11,081 nt of DNA from Candidatus Omnitrophota bacterium (GTDB lineage Bacteria; Omnitrophota; Gorgyraeia; JAHIPI01), in NCBI GenBank assembly GCA_030616695.1, contig JAUWWU010000012.1, positions 1 to 11,081 of the forward strand. The letters run 5' to 3'. The translations under genes and the position numbers were made by a program. Position 1 is the first letter of the stretch. Every line of letters starts with the position of its first letter. The notes below the pieces were generated by a model, which ran no database searches, was not told the origin of the DNA, and saw only the letters and a list, made by a program, of their open reading frames with translations. Below, piece after piece: positions 1-6,095 of this stretch.

Positions 1-395
1 AGGACGTTATCTCCTTCCGCGCCGATAGGGATGGCCTGCCACTTTATTCCGCTATCGTCAGACTTGAAGGTCCCGGATTCCGTAGCGACGTAGATTATTT
101 TTGGATTATGAGGGTGGATCGTTATAAAATTGACGGCTTTATTCATTCCCGGGACTTTGAAGACACCCTTCCAATTTTCTCCGCCGTCGGAGGTTTTGAA
201 GAGGAGCCCTTTGGAGCCGGCATATATTATATTAGAATCCTCTTGGTCAACAGCCAATGACGTGAATTCATGGCCCGAAAGGCCGTTATTTTTATTTACC
301 CAGATACATTCGGCAGAAACAGGTCCACAAAGAAACATAAAAAACATTAGTATAATAGATATGTAGATTTTTTTCAAAATATATTCTTTTAACAT
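1..395 (-). CDS. Exported Asp-box (BNR/VPS10-like) beta-propeller protein, 3' end outside window
   Basis: This gene is partial: the first 131 residues are in the window and the rest lies beyond position 1. The start ATG (395-393) is preceded by a strong Shine-Dalgarno AAAGGAGG (complement of 403-410) at 7 nt. Residues 1-28 form a Sec signal peptide: Lys at 8-9, a hydrophobic core at about 10-23, and cleavage likely after Val-Ser-Ala28. The mature part has two successive blades, each with an Ile-Ile-Tyr strand followed by an Asp-box (S/T-x-D-x-G-x-x-W): T68-x-D70-x-G72-x-x-W75 and S112-x-D114-x-G116-x-x-W119, spaced 44 residues apart. Such repeats occur in sialidase-like, sortilin/VPS10-like and Ycf48-like propellers, which bind carbohydrate or protein outside the cytoplasm. 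The specific ligand cannot be told, and no catalytic residues are visible in this fragment. A T9SS tag or other sorting domain could lie in the missing part. Confidence 0.8.
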   Translation of the reverse strand, partial: MLKEYILKKIYISIILMFFMFLCGPVSAECIWVNKNNGLSGHEFTSLAVDQEDSNIIYAGSKGLLFKTSDGGENWKGVFKVPGMNKAVNFITIHPHNPKIIYVATESGTFKSDDSGIKWQAIPIGAEGDNV

Positions 396-450
396 AGCAC
401 CGCCTCCTTTTGTTAGTATTTTATATAGCCAGATTTTTAGACATATTGAA

Positions 451-480
451 AGTATACTATATTTTTCTTTGGCATGTCAA
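451..480 (-). promoter_or_regulatory. Sigma70-type promoter of the propeller gene
   Basis: Read on the minus strand, TTGACA (complement of 475-480) and TATACT (complement of 451-456) are separated by 18 nt. Transcription would start near 444, giving a leader of about 50 nt that contains the strong Shine-Dalgarno site. Confidence 0.65.
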
Positions 481-609
481 GGTTTTTCTGATAATCATGT
501 GTAATATAAAGATACATGGAAAGGCGGAATTGGTTGGCGAATTTCTTGGGCATAGGCTGTCGGTTATTTTATAGTTTTTATCACGATCAGGCGCTTTACA
601 GCTTTTTAA

Positions 610-707
610 TATCCGTTTACCCGCGTTCCCCAAGGAAATCACAGTCAGGCAAAGGAAAGCAGGTGATTTTTCTTGGGTATCCATTTACCCGCGTTCCCCA
701 AGGAAAT
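610..707. repeat. Pair of 30-bp direct repeats, 68-bp period
   Basis: Copies at 610-639 and 678-707 are identical except at the sixth base (G versus A). Each has the core TTTACCCGCGTTCCCCAAGG. The spacer (640-677) is unrelated to either flank. In the second copy the preceding bases CTTGGGTA (672-679) can pair either with TACCC inside the copy or with CCCAAG near its end, so local hairpins are possible. There are only two copies, so this is not a CRISPR array. The role is unknown. Confidence 0.75.
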
Positions 708-737
708 TATGCCAATATTAAAGGCTGGTGAATTTAC

Positions 738-766
738 TTGACGGCATAAAATGGATTTGTTAATAT
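738..766 (+). promoter_or_regulatory. Promoter for the tRNA-Phe/tRNA-Thr transcript
   Basis: TTGACG (738-743) is followed after 17 nt by TAATAT (761-766). A TGT directly upstream of it (758-760) makes an extended -10 element. Transcription would start near 773, about 25 nt before the tRNA-Phe gene. The -10 matches the consensus at only four of six positions, so the call rests on spacing, the extended element and location. Confidence 0.5.
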
Positions 767-797
767 ATTCCAATCACGCCAATCAGAATATTTGAGT

Positions 798-873
798 GCC
801 GAGGTAGCTCAGGTGGTAGAGCGAGGGCCTGAAAAGCCCTGCGTCGACGGTTCAACTCCGCCCCTCGGCACCA
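798..873 (+). tRNA. tRNA-Phe (anticodon GAA), CCA encoded
   Basis: The cloverleaf folds fully. Acceptor stem 798-804 pairs with 863-869, and the D arm is GCTC 807-810 / GAGC 819-822. Anticodon stem 824-828 pairs with 836-840 around the loop CTGAAAA, giving anticodon GAA at 831-833. The variable loop is five bases, the T loop is TTCAACT (851-857), discriminator A is at 870, and CCA is encoded at 871-873. The T stem has one A-C mismatch (847/861), which does not threaten the call. Confidence 0.95.
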
Positions 874-906
874 CCTATTATAACAGCTTAAGTGATTTGT
901 TCCTAT

Positions 907-982
907 GCCGATGTAGCTCAGCTGGTAGAGCAGGGCTTTCGTAAAGCTCAGGTCGGTGGTTCGATCCCACTCATCGGCTCCA
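907..982 (+). tRNA. tRNA-Thr (anticodon CGT), CCA encoded
   Basis: Acceptor stem 907-913 pairs perfectly with 972-978. The D arm is GCTC 916-919 / GAGC 928-931. Anticodon stem 933-937 pairs with 945-949 (one G-T wobble) around the loop TTCGTAA, giving anticodon CGT at 940-942, which reads ACG. T loop TTCGATC is at 960-966, discriminator T at 979 and CCA at 980-982. It lies 33 nt after tRNA-Phe and is probably co-transcribed with it. The permease gene starts only 13 nt downstream. Confidence 0.95.
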
Positions 983-995
983 TTTTTTATTAGCT

Positions 996-2252
996 ATGGC
1001 TAGATTCAGGGATATCCTAAAAAACAGAAGCTTCTTGCTTCTCTGGCTGGGCCAGATCATCTCCAATTTCGGAGAAAAACTGACCCAGATGGCGCTTATC
1101 GCCTTGGTTTATAAAAAGGCGCCGGGTTCCGCAATCGACCTGGCAAAACTTTTCTTCTTTATAGTAATCCCCGTTTTTATTATCGGCCCCGTAGCCGGCG
1201 TTTACGTGGATAGATGGGACAGAGAAAGGGTGATGATGATATCAGATATGTTGCGCGGCATTCTGGTATTATCAATACCCTTTTTTATTTTATTTTTTAA
1301 GAACCTTATTCCTGTCTACATAGCGGTTTTCTTTATATTCTCGACAACACGTTTCTTTTTCTTGAGCAAAATGGCCATAATTCCGGATATAGTACCGAAG
1401 GGCATGCTGCTTATAGCGAATACCCTGTCAGACACAACCAGGATCATAGCTATGTTTGTCGGTATGCTGGTGGCGGGAGTTCTGGTAGAGCGCTTAGGGC
1501 CGGTAAACGGGTTTTATATAAATTCGCTTACCTATTTTATATCGGCTTTGTTTATATCAAACATGATAGTCAAAAGGATTATAAGCCACTTCAGGGAAGA
1601 TATATTGAAGGCAAAGGATGAGATAAAAAAGGCGATCAGAAAATCCGTATGGTCTGAGATCAAAGAGGGCATAAAATTTGTCGTTGAGCACAAAGAGATG
1701 AATTTTGTCGCGAAGAGCTTCTTCGTCTTTATGGCGGGCATCGGCGCCATGAGTTGCGTAATTATAGTCTTCATACAAGAGGCGTTCGGTTCCGTCACGA
1801 AAGACCTCGGCATCTTATTTATGTTTTTAGGGTTAGGGGCATTTGTCGGGATGATGCTTTACGGCAGGTTCGGCCAGGGGATCCGAAAAGAGAAAGTGAT
1901 ATCAACATGTATGCTGTCCAGCGGGATATTCGTGGTACTTTTCGCCGCTTCGGCAAAATTGATCCCGCATTTATGGGTTTCCGGCGCAGCAATGTTTGTT
2001 TTAGGGCTTTCGATAGGGCCTATAATAGTCTCTCTAAATACGATGGTCCATGAATCTATCCCTCAAGAGATCCGCGGAAGGATATTTAGTTCGCTGGAGG
2101 CCGTTATCCATGTGGGGCTTTTGATATTTATGTTTATAGCGGCGTATTTTGCGGAGCATATCGGGAAGATCTGGATTTTAGTCTCGTGCGGTGTACTTTT
2201 TTCTTTGTGGGGAATATCGGGGATTTTTACGAGGCAGAAAAAGACCGGGTAA
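996..2252 (+). CDS. MFS permease, DHA3/macrolide-efflux-like
   Basis: The product is a 418-residue major facilitator of usual length with about 12 membrane segments, and would act in the inner membrane as a proton-driven exporter. The N-terminus (residues 2-24, with RNRSFLLLWLGQIISNFG-like spacing) is typical of the EntS/macrolide-efflux type. The loop between helices 2 and 3 carries motif A, GVYVDRWDRERV, with Asp72. A long charged cytoplasmic loop lies at about 195-230, and a second half-repeat (VHESIPQEIRGRIFS) follows. The substrate cannot be read from the sequence. ATG 996 fits the family N-terminus, but no Shine-Dalgarno precedes it: the 13 nt between the tRNA CCA and the ATG are T/A-rich. 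Transcription may be read through from the tRNA promoter and the mRNA freed by tRNA 3' processing. The stop lies 5 nt from the stop of a convergent small gene. Confidence 0.85.
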   Translation: MARFRDILKNRSFLLLWLGQIISNFGEKLTQMALIALVYKKAPGSAIDLAKLFFFIVIPVFIIGPVAGVYVDRWDRERVMMISDMLRGILVLSIPFFILFFKNLIPVYIAVFFIFSTTRFFFLSKMAIIPDIVPKGMLLIANTLSDTTRIIAMFVGMLVAGVLVERLGPVNGFYINSLTYFISALFISNMIVKRIISHFREDILKAKDEIKKAIRKSVWSEIKEGIKFVVEHKEMNFVAKSFFVFMAGIGAMSCVIIVFIQEAFGSVTKDLGILFMFLGLGAFVGMMLYGRFGQGIRKEKVISTCMLSSGIFVVLFAASAKLIPHLWVSGAAMFVLGLSIGPIIVSLNTMVHESIPQEIRGRIFSSLEAVIHVGLLIFMFIAAYFAEHIGKIWILVSCGVLFSLWGISGIFTRQKKTG

Positions 2253-2282
2253 GATATCTATTTGCCCGGCGAGACCTTTTTT
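2238..2282 (-). terminator. Intrinsic terminator overlapping two convergent gene ends
   Basis: CCGGG (2245-2249) pairs with CCCGG (2265-2269), extendable by a G-T pair, around a 15-nt loop. On the minus strand the hairpin is followed after two bases by five T (complement of 2238-2242), a reasonable terminator for the small cysteine-rich gene, whose stop codon sits in the loop. On the plus strand a T6 run (2277-2282) lies 7 nt past the stem, so it is weaker for the permease transcript. Confidence 0.45.
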
Positions 2283-2428
2283 AGTTTCTTGGTTTTTAGG
2301 CACTCCCTATAAAAATTGCACACGGGGCAGCATATGTCTTCTTCGCCGCGTTCCCCGCGGTACCATTTTGTCTCGCATGTCCAGAATATCTGGCATTTTT
2401 CACAGCAATGCATCTTATTCTCGCCCAT
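2258..2428 (-). CDS. Small cysteine-rich protein with duplicated CCx2Cx5C motif
   Basis: I do not recognise a named family. The frame is open from 2470, giving 70 residues, but the minus-strand -10 box overlaps that ATG, so the transcript would begin downstream of it. The next ATG, at 2428, has AGG at 5 nt (within GAAAGGCAGG) and gives 56 residues beginning MGENKMHCC. Eight cysteines form two equivalent sets. Numbered from 2428 these are C8-C9-x2-C12-x5-C18 and C33-C34-x2-C37-x5-C43, separated by an acidic/basic linker, with a lysine-rich tail. This is what a metal-binding protein with zinc or Fe-S sites would show. No signal peptide or membrane segment is visible. It is convergent with the permease and divergent from the rnf operon. 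Its cysteine pattern, own promoter and terminator argue that it is a real gene. Confidence 0.65.
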   Translation of the reverse strand: MGENKMHCCEKCQIFWTCETKWYRGERGEEDICCPVCNFYRECLKTKKLKKVSPGK

Positions 2429-2468
2429 GCGTACCTGCCTTTCATATGTACCAAGGTGCTTATTTAGC

Positions 2469-2497
2469 ATTATATATCAAAAAGGTGTGTAAGTCAA
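2469..2497 (-). promoter_or_regulatory. Promoter of the small cysteine-rich gene
   Basis: On the minus strand, TTGACT (complement of 2492-2497) and TATAAT (complement of 2469-2474) are 17 nt apart. The -10 box overlaps the upstream ATG at 2470, so transcription should start near 2462 and translation at 2428, leaving a leader of about 34 nt. Confidence 0.6.
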
Positions 2498-2530
2498 GAA
2501 AATAGCCCCTTACTTTTTCCCTTAGAAAAC

Positions 2531-2558
2531 TTGACAAAATCCCATATGCTAGTATAAT
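2531..2558 (+). promoter_or_regulatory. Consensus promoter of the rnf operon
   Basis: TTGACA (2531-2536) and TATAAT (2553-2558) both match the sigma70 consensus exactly, with a 16-nt spacer. Predicted transcription start is near 2565, giving a leader of about 110 nt before rnfC. It lies back to back with the minus-strand promoter at 2469-2497. No operator palindrome is evident, which suggests high basal expression. Confidence 0.75.
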
Positions 2559-2594
2559 AATTTTATACAAATAATAGTGTATAACCTTATTTAA

Positions 2595-2632
2595 AGGCGG
2601 GGCAAGCCCCGCCTAACATTACTGCGGCGGGG
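2595..2632 (+). promoter_or_regulatory. GC-rich leader hairpin with competing alternative stem
   Basis: The stem AGGCGGGG (2595-2602) pairs perfectly with CCCCGCCT (2607-2614) around the loop CAAG. The same 5' arm sequence GGCGGGG recurs at 2626-2632 and could pair instead with CCCCGCC (2607-2613) around a 12-nt loop, so the two hairpins exclude each other. No T-run follows either, so it is not a standard terminator, and I do not recognise a riboswitch class. It could also be a dispersed repeat element. Confidence 0.5.
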
Positions 2633-2675
2633 GATCGCGCATAAAGTACGAAGAGATACTGCACCGGAGAAGGTG

Positions 2676-3992
2676 ATGATGTTTAAGGCGTTTTCAGGCG
2701 GAGTTCATCCGAGAGAGCAAAAAGAGGGCACCAAAGACAGGGCCATAAGTGATGTGAGGATCCCTTTACGCGTTGTCATCCCCATGATCCAGCATACGGG
2801 CGCGCCCTGCAGGCCTGTCGTAAAAATCGGTGATACAGTAAAGAAAGGGCAGATCGTGGGCCGGGTTGCGCAATTCATAACCAGCCCTGTGCACGCCAGT
2901 ATATCCGGAACAGTCAGGGAGATAAAAGAAGCGCCACATCCGACAGCCGGGAAATCCGTTTCGGTAGTGATAGACTCAGACGGGAAAGATGAATGGGATA
3001 CCTCGCTGAGAGGAAGAAAAGATGCCGCGGGCTTGACAAAAGAGGAGATAACGGACATTATAAAAGAGAGCGGCATCGTAGGCCTCGGCGGCGCGGCCTT
3101 TCCGGCGCATGTCAAACTTAAACCGCCGAAGAAGATCGATACGGTTATTTTAAACGGCGCCGAATGCGAGCCGTATCTCACCTGCGATGACCGTTTGATG
3201 ATAGAGAGGCCGGCGGGCGTCATAAAGGGGCTTTTGCTGATAATGAAGGCCTTGGATGTCAATAAGGCGGTTATAGCTATAGAATCTAATAAACCGAACG
3301 CCGTGGAATCGATAAGAGGCGCATTAAAAAATCCGGATATAAGACTTGAAGTCCTTCCTACAAAATATCCTCAGGGGTCGGAAAAACAGTTGATAGAAGC
3401 AGTGTTAAAAAAACGCGTGCCGCCTAAAGGCCTTCCGCTTGATATCGGCTGTGTCGTCCATAACACGGGTACTGCCGTTGCCATATATGAGGCGGTCTGT
3501 GAAGGGAGGCCTTTGATAGAGAGGATTGTCACGCTGGCCGGCGATTGCATCAAAGAGCCCTCCAATCTGAAAGTCCGGATAGGCACGAGCATAAAAGACC
3601 TTCTCGATGAATGCGGCGGGGCGGTCAAAGAGATTTCAAAACTAATAGTAGGCGGCCCGATGATGGGTATAGCACAGCCTACGATGGACACCCCCGTAAT
3701 AAAGGGGACGACAGGGGTCTTATTTTTATCCGAGGACGAGGCGCGCTTCTTCGACGAAACAACGTGCATAAAGTGCGGAAGGTGCGTAGATGCCTGCCCC
3801 ATGAATTTATTACCGTCCGTATACGCGAAGCTTGTGAAGAAAGAGAAATGGGAGAAACTCGATGATTATAATATTGACGATTGCATCGAGTGCGGCGCGT
3901 GCTCATACCTGTGCCCTGGCAGGATACCTCTTGTGCAATACGTCAAGACGGGGAAAAGAGAACTCTTTTATATGCGAAAGGGAGCGCAATAA
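2676..3992 (+). CDS. rnfC: Rnf complex subunit C (NADH-side, FMN/4Fe-4S protein)
   Basis: This is the peripheral subunit that exchanges electrons with NAD(H) in the ion-pumping ferredoxin:NAD+ oxidoreductase. From ATG 2676 it is 438 residues, usual for RnfC. GGAG (2666-2669) at 6 nt favours this ATG over GTG 2673, and ATG 2679 is also possible. Residues 1-105 are the RnfC N-terminal barrel-sandwich domain (GGVHP at 8-12). The nucleotide/flavin domain follows, with the glycine-rich GIVGLGGAAFP at 133-143 and NGAECEPY at 160-167. An SLBB-like part ends near 345. Two 4Fe-4S motifs follow: C364-x2-C367-x2-C370-x3-C374-P and C403-x2-C406-x2-C409-x3-C413-P. It is the first gene of the operon, behind a structured leader. 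The TAA stop shares its last A with the rnfD ATG. Confidence 0.96.
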   Translation: MMFKAFSGGVHPREQKEGTKDRAISDVRIPLRVVIPMIQHTGAPCRPVVKIGDTVKKGQIVGRVAQFITSPVHASISGTVREIKEAPHPTAGKSVSVVIDSDGKDEWDTSLRGRKDAAGLTKEEITDIIKESGIVGLGGAAFPAHVKLKPPKKIDTVILNGAECEPYLTCDDRLMIERPAGVIKGLLLIMKALDVNKAVIAIESNKPNAVESIRGALKNPDIRLEVLPTKYPQGSEKQLIEAVLKKRVPPKGLPLDIGCVVHNTGTAVAIYEAVCEGRPLIERIVTLAGDCIKEPSNLKVRIGTSIKDLLDECGGAVKEISKLIVGGPMMGIAQPTMDTPVIKGTTGVLFLSEDEARFFDETTCIKCGRCVDACPMNLLPSVYAKLVKKEKWEKLDDYNIDDCIECGACSYLCPGRIPLVQYVKTGKRELFYMRKGAQ

Positions 3993-4921
3993 TGGACGAG
4001 AAGCTTACTATAACGCAAGGCCCCCATGTTTTTGATAGATTGAGCACGCAAAATATGATGTACGGGGTGTGTCTGGCTTTGATCCCCGCTGCCGCAGCGA
4101 GTGTGATATTTTTTAGCTGGAAGGCGGTAGCTTTAATGCTTGCCTGCATGTCCAGCTGCCTGTTGACGGAGGCGTTTTTCCAAAGATTGCGCGGGAAAAA
4201 GATATGTATTGATGACGGAAGCGCGCTTTTGACAGGTCTTCTTCTGGCTATGGTGGTGCCGCCGGACCTTCCTGTGTGGATGGCAATATTGGCCGGTGTA
4301 TTTGCGATAGGTATCGGCAAGGAAATATTCGGGGGATTGGGGCACAATATCTTTAATCCCGCATTGCTGGGCCGCGCTTTTCTTTCGGCGGCATTCCCCG
4401 CGCATATGACGGTCTATTCAGCCCCGATAGACGCTTTTACCTCAGCCACGCCGCTCGGCCTTATGAAATTCGAGGCCGTGCAGACCGACCTCTGGAGTTT
4501 ATTTTTGGGAAATGTAGCGGGCTCTGTGGGCGAGACTTCGGCGCTTGTCCTCTTAATAGGCGGCGCATATATCCTGATAAGGAAATACGCCGATTGGCGC
4601 ATACCGGTTAGTTTCATAGGGTCGGTATATATCCTTGGCGAAGCACTGCATCTTTTGTCTCCCGGTAAATATCCCAGCGGGCTTTTTCACTTATTGGCGG
4701 GCGGGATGATGATAGGGGCTTTATTTATGGCGACCGACCCTGTTACCTCGCCAGTGACAAAGTCGGGGAAATGGGTATTCGGCATAGGGTGCGGCATCCT
4801 GGTTATAGTGATACGCTTGTGGGGCGGCCAGCCGGAGGGCGTGATGTATTCCATACTCCTCATGAATGCCGTTACGCCGGTTATTAATATCGCGACCAAA
4901 CCCAAACGCTACGGAACGTAA
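3992..4921 (+). CDS. rnfD: Rnf complex subunit D (membrane flavoprotein)
   Basis: This is the integral membrane subunit of the NqrB/RnfD family, part of the ion-translocating core. The start ATG 3992 overlaps the rnfC stop (TAATG) and has GGAG at 7 nt; the frame is open upstream to 3881, but that start lies inside rnfC. The 309 residues include about eight to ten hydrophobic segments. The flavinylation site D147-A-F-T-S-A-T153-P-L matches the ApbE consensus, with FMN expected on Thr153 through a phosphoester bond. The segment GLGHNIFNPALLGRAF (115-130) and the later MATDPVTSPVT are strongly conserved family features. Covalent attachment needs a flavin transferase, which is not encoded in the window. 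The ion (Na+ or H+) cannot be decided from this sequence. Confidence 0.96.
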   Translation: MDEKLTITQGPHVFDRLSTQNMMYGVCLALIPAAAASVIFFSWKAVALMLACMSSCLLTEAFFQRLRGKKICIDDGSALLTGLLLAMVVPPDLPVWMAILAGVFAIGIGKEIFGGLGHNIFNPALLGRAFLSAAFPAHMTVYSAPIDAFTSATPLGLMKFEAVQTDLWSLFLGNVAGSVGETSALVLLIGGAYILIRKYADWRIPVSFIGSVYILGEALHLLSPGKYPSGLFHLLAGGMMIGALFMATDPVTSPVTKSGKWVFGIGCGILVIVIRLWGGQPEGVMYSILLMNAVTPVINIATKPKRYGT

Positions 4922-4934
4922 TGAAGGTGAAGAG

Positions 4935-5480
4935 ATGAAAAATGCGATTAGAATGATCCTGGTGCTTGTAGTGGTGGGCCTTATTTCGGGCGGGGCGCTT
5001 GTCTCCGTTTATAATTACGCGAGTCCTCTGATAGAAAAAAACAAAGAAAAGGAATTGAAGGACGCGCTCAATAAGGTTTTGCCTGAGGTAGTTGATTATA
5101 AAGAGATAGAGGCAAATCGCCTCTATGAAGGCAGGGGCAAAAGAAACAGGCTGGTCGGATACGCCTTTATAGCCGAAGGTAACGGCTACCAGGGAAAAAT
5201 AAAGATTATAGCGGGCATCGACCCCGGCTTAAAGGAGCTTAAGGGCATAGAGGTTCTTGAATCCTCCGAGACGCCGGGTCTCGGGGCTGAGATCACAAAG
5301 GAGCCGTTTAAAAGCCAGTTCCGCGGGCTTTCGGTCGTGCCGGACGTAACGTTTACTAAAGGCGCGGTTTCGGAAAAAAATGAGATCCAGGCCATAACAG
5401 GCGCGACCATATCCACCAGGAGTGTCGTCAAGATTTTAAATAAGGAAATAGCGCGCATACGGGAGGTATTGGGACGCTGA
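4935..5480 (+). CDS. rnfG: Rnf complex subunit G (covalent-FMN electron carrier)
   Basis: RnfG is anchored by one N-terminal helix (residues 6-27), with its FMN-binding domain on the outer side of the membrane. I chose ATG 4935 because GAAGG (4923-4927) lies 7 nt upstream and the protein then starts directly with the anchor; the open frame to 4866 lies inside rnfD. The product is 181 residues. The FMN_bind domain covers about 75-170. It has the conserved E112-T-P-G-L-G and the flavinylation motif A-I-T155-G-A-T158-I-S-T161, with FMN expected on Thr158. It starts 13 nt after rnfD, and its TGA stop overlaps the rnfE ATG (TGATG), which suggests translational coupling. Confidence 0.95.
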   Translation: MKNAIRMILVLVVVGLISGGALVSVYNYASPLIEKNKEKELKDALNKVLPEVVDYKEIEANRLYEGRGKRNRLVGYAFIAEGNGYQGKIKIIAGIDPGLKELKGIEVLESSETPGLGAEITKEPFKSQFRGLSVVPDVTFTKGAVSEKNEIQAITGATISTRSVVKILNKEIARIREVLGR

Positions 5481-6094
5481 TGTCTATATTTAAGGATTTC
5501 GCAAAAGGGCTCTGGAAGGAAAACCCCGTATTCGTAATGATATTGGGGATGTGCCCCACGCTTGCCGTTACCACAAACGCGATAAACGGCTTTTCAATGG
5601 CATCCGCCACGATGTTTGTATTGGTGTCATCAAGCCTGGTCGTCTCCGTTCTCAAGCGCCTCATACCGAATCAGGTGCGGATAGCGGTATATACCGTGAT
5701 CATAGCTACCTTTGTTACCGTGGCGGATTATTTCTTAAAAGCGAAATTTCCTCCTATAAGCAAGGCGCTCGGCCCGTATGTCCCGTTGATCGTGGTCAAT
5801 TGCATAATACTCGGCAGGGCAGAGGCATTTGCGTCGAAGAATTCGGTTATACGCTCTTTGGCGGACGCGGTCGGCATGGGCCTGGGATTCATGCTGGCGC
5901 TTGTTATACTCGGCTCCGTCAGGGAGCTCTTTGCCTCGGGCGCGGTATTCGGCCGCACGATAATCCCCCATTGGCATTCCTGGGTCGTGATGATATTGCC
6001 TGCCGGCGCGTTTATTTCCTTGGGAATTCTCGTAGGGATATTTAATTTGATCAGACTTAAAGCGAAAAACGAAAAGCGAAAAGTGAAAAACTAA
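5480..6094 (+). CDS. rnfE: Rnf complex subunit E (membrane 2Fe-2S-binding half)
   Basis: This six-helix membrane protein pairs with RnfA; known structures of Rnf/Nqr show a 2Fe-2S cluster in the membrane held by cysteines of the two subunits. Here these are Cys25 (GMCPTLAVTTNA) and Cys108 (VVNCIILGRAEAF), at the positions expected for the family. The 204 residues are of normal length. GGGAGG (5461-5466) is 13 nt from the ATG, longer than ideal, so coupling to rnfG probably matters. The C-terminus past residue 191 is a lysine-rich tail (RLKAKNEKRKVKN) encoded by short near-repeats of GCGAAAA/GTGAAAA (about 6060-6090). It looks like simple-sequence growth of the 3' end and also covers the place where an rnfA ribosome site would lie. 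Confidence 0.95.
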   Translation: MSIFKDFAKGLWKENPVFVMILGMCPTLAVTTNAINGFSMASATMFVLVSSSLVVSVLKRLIPNQVRIAVYTVIIATFVTVADYFLKAKFPPISKALGPYVPLIVVNCIILGRAEAFASKNSVIRSLADAVGMGLGFMLALVILGSVRELFASGAVFGRTIIPHWHSWVVMILPAGAFISLGILVGIFNLIRLKAKNEKRKVKN

Positions 6095-6095
6095 T

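Larger units (their letters stand above)
396..797. other. Intergenic region between propeller gene and tRNA pair
   Basis: This stretch of about 400 nt has no convincing gene. Short open frames at 516-731 (+) and 457-684 (-) have no good ribosome site and show no recognisable protein pattern. It holds the minus-strand promoter of the propeller gene, a direct repeat pair at 610-707, and a promoter for the tRNA genes at 738-766. I see nothing else that I can name. Confidence 0.6.

Noticed and set aside
610-707. CRISPR-like repeat-spacer unit
   Set aside because: There are only two copies with one spacer, no leader or cas genes, and the repeat has no typical terminal palindrome.
516-731. Open frame of 71 codons across the direct repeats
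   Set aside because: It has no ribosome site or recognisable protein pattern, and it spans the repeat pair and intergenic sequence.
2191-2505. Plus-strand frame of 104 codons between the permease and rnfC
   Set aside because: It is antisense to the cysteine-rich gene and overlaps the permease end. Its composition is not protein-like and it has no start signal.
2559-2675. Known riboswitch (FMN, cobalamin or similar) in the rnf leader
   Set aside because: The leader is short and I find none of the conserved cores; only the competing hairpins are visible.
3881-3991. Upstream extension of rnfD
   Set aside because: It lies inside rnfC. ATG 3992 has a good Shine-Dalgarno and gives the normal RnfD N-terminus.
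4866-4934. Upstream extension of rnfG
   Set aside because: It overlaps the rnfD 3' end. ATG 4935 has GAAGG at 7 nt and begins directly with the membrane anchor.
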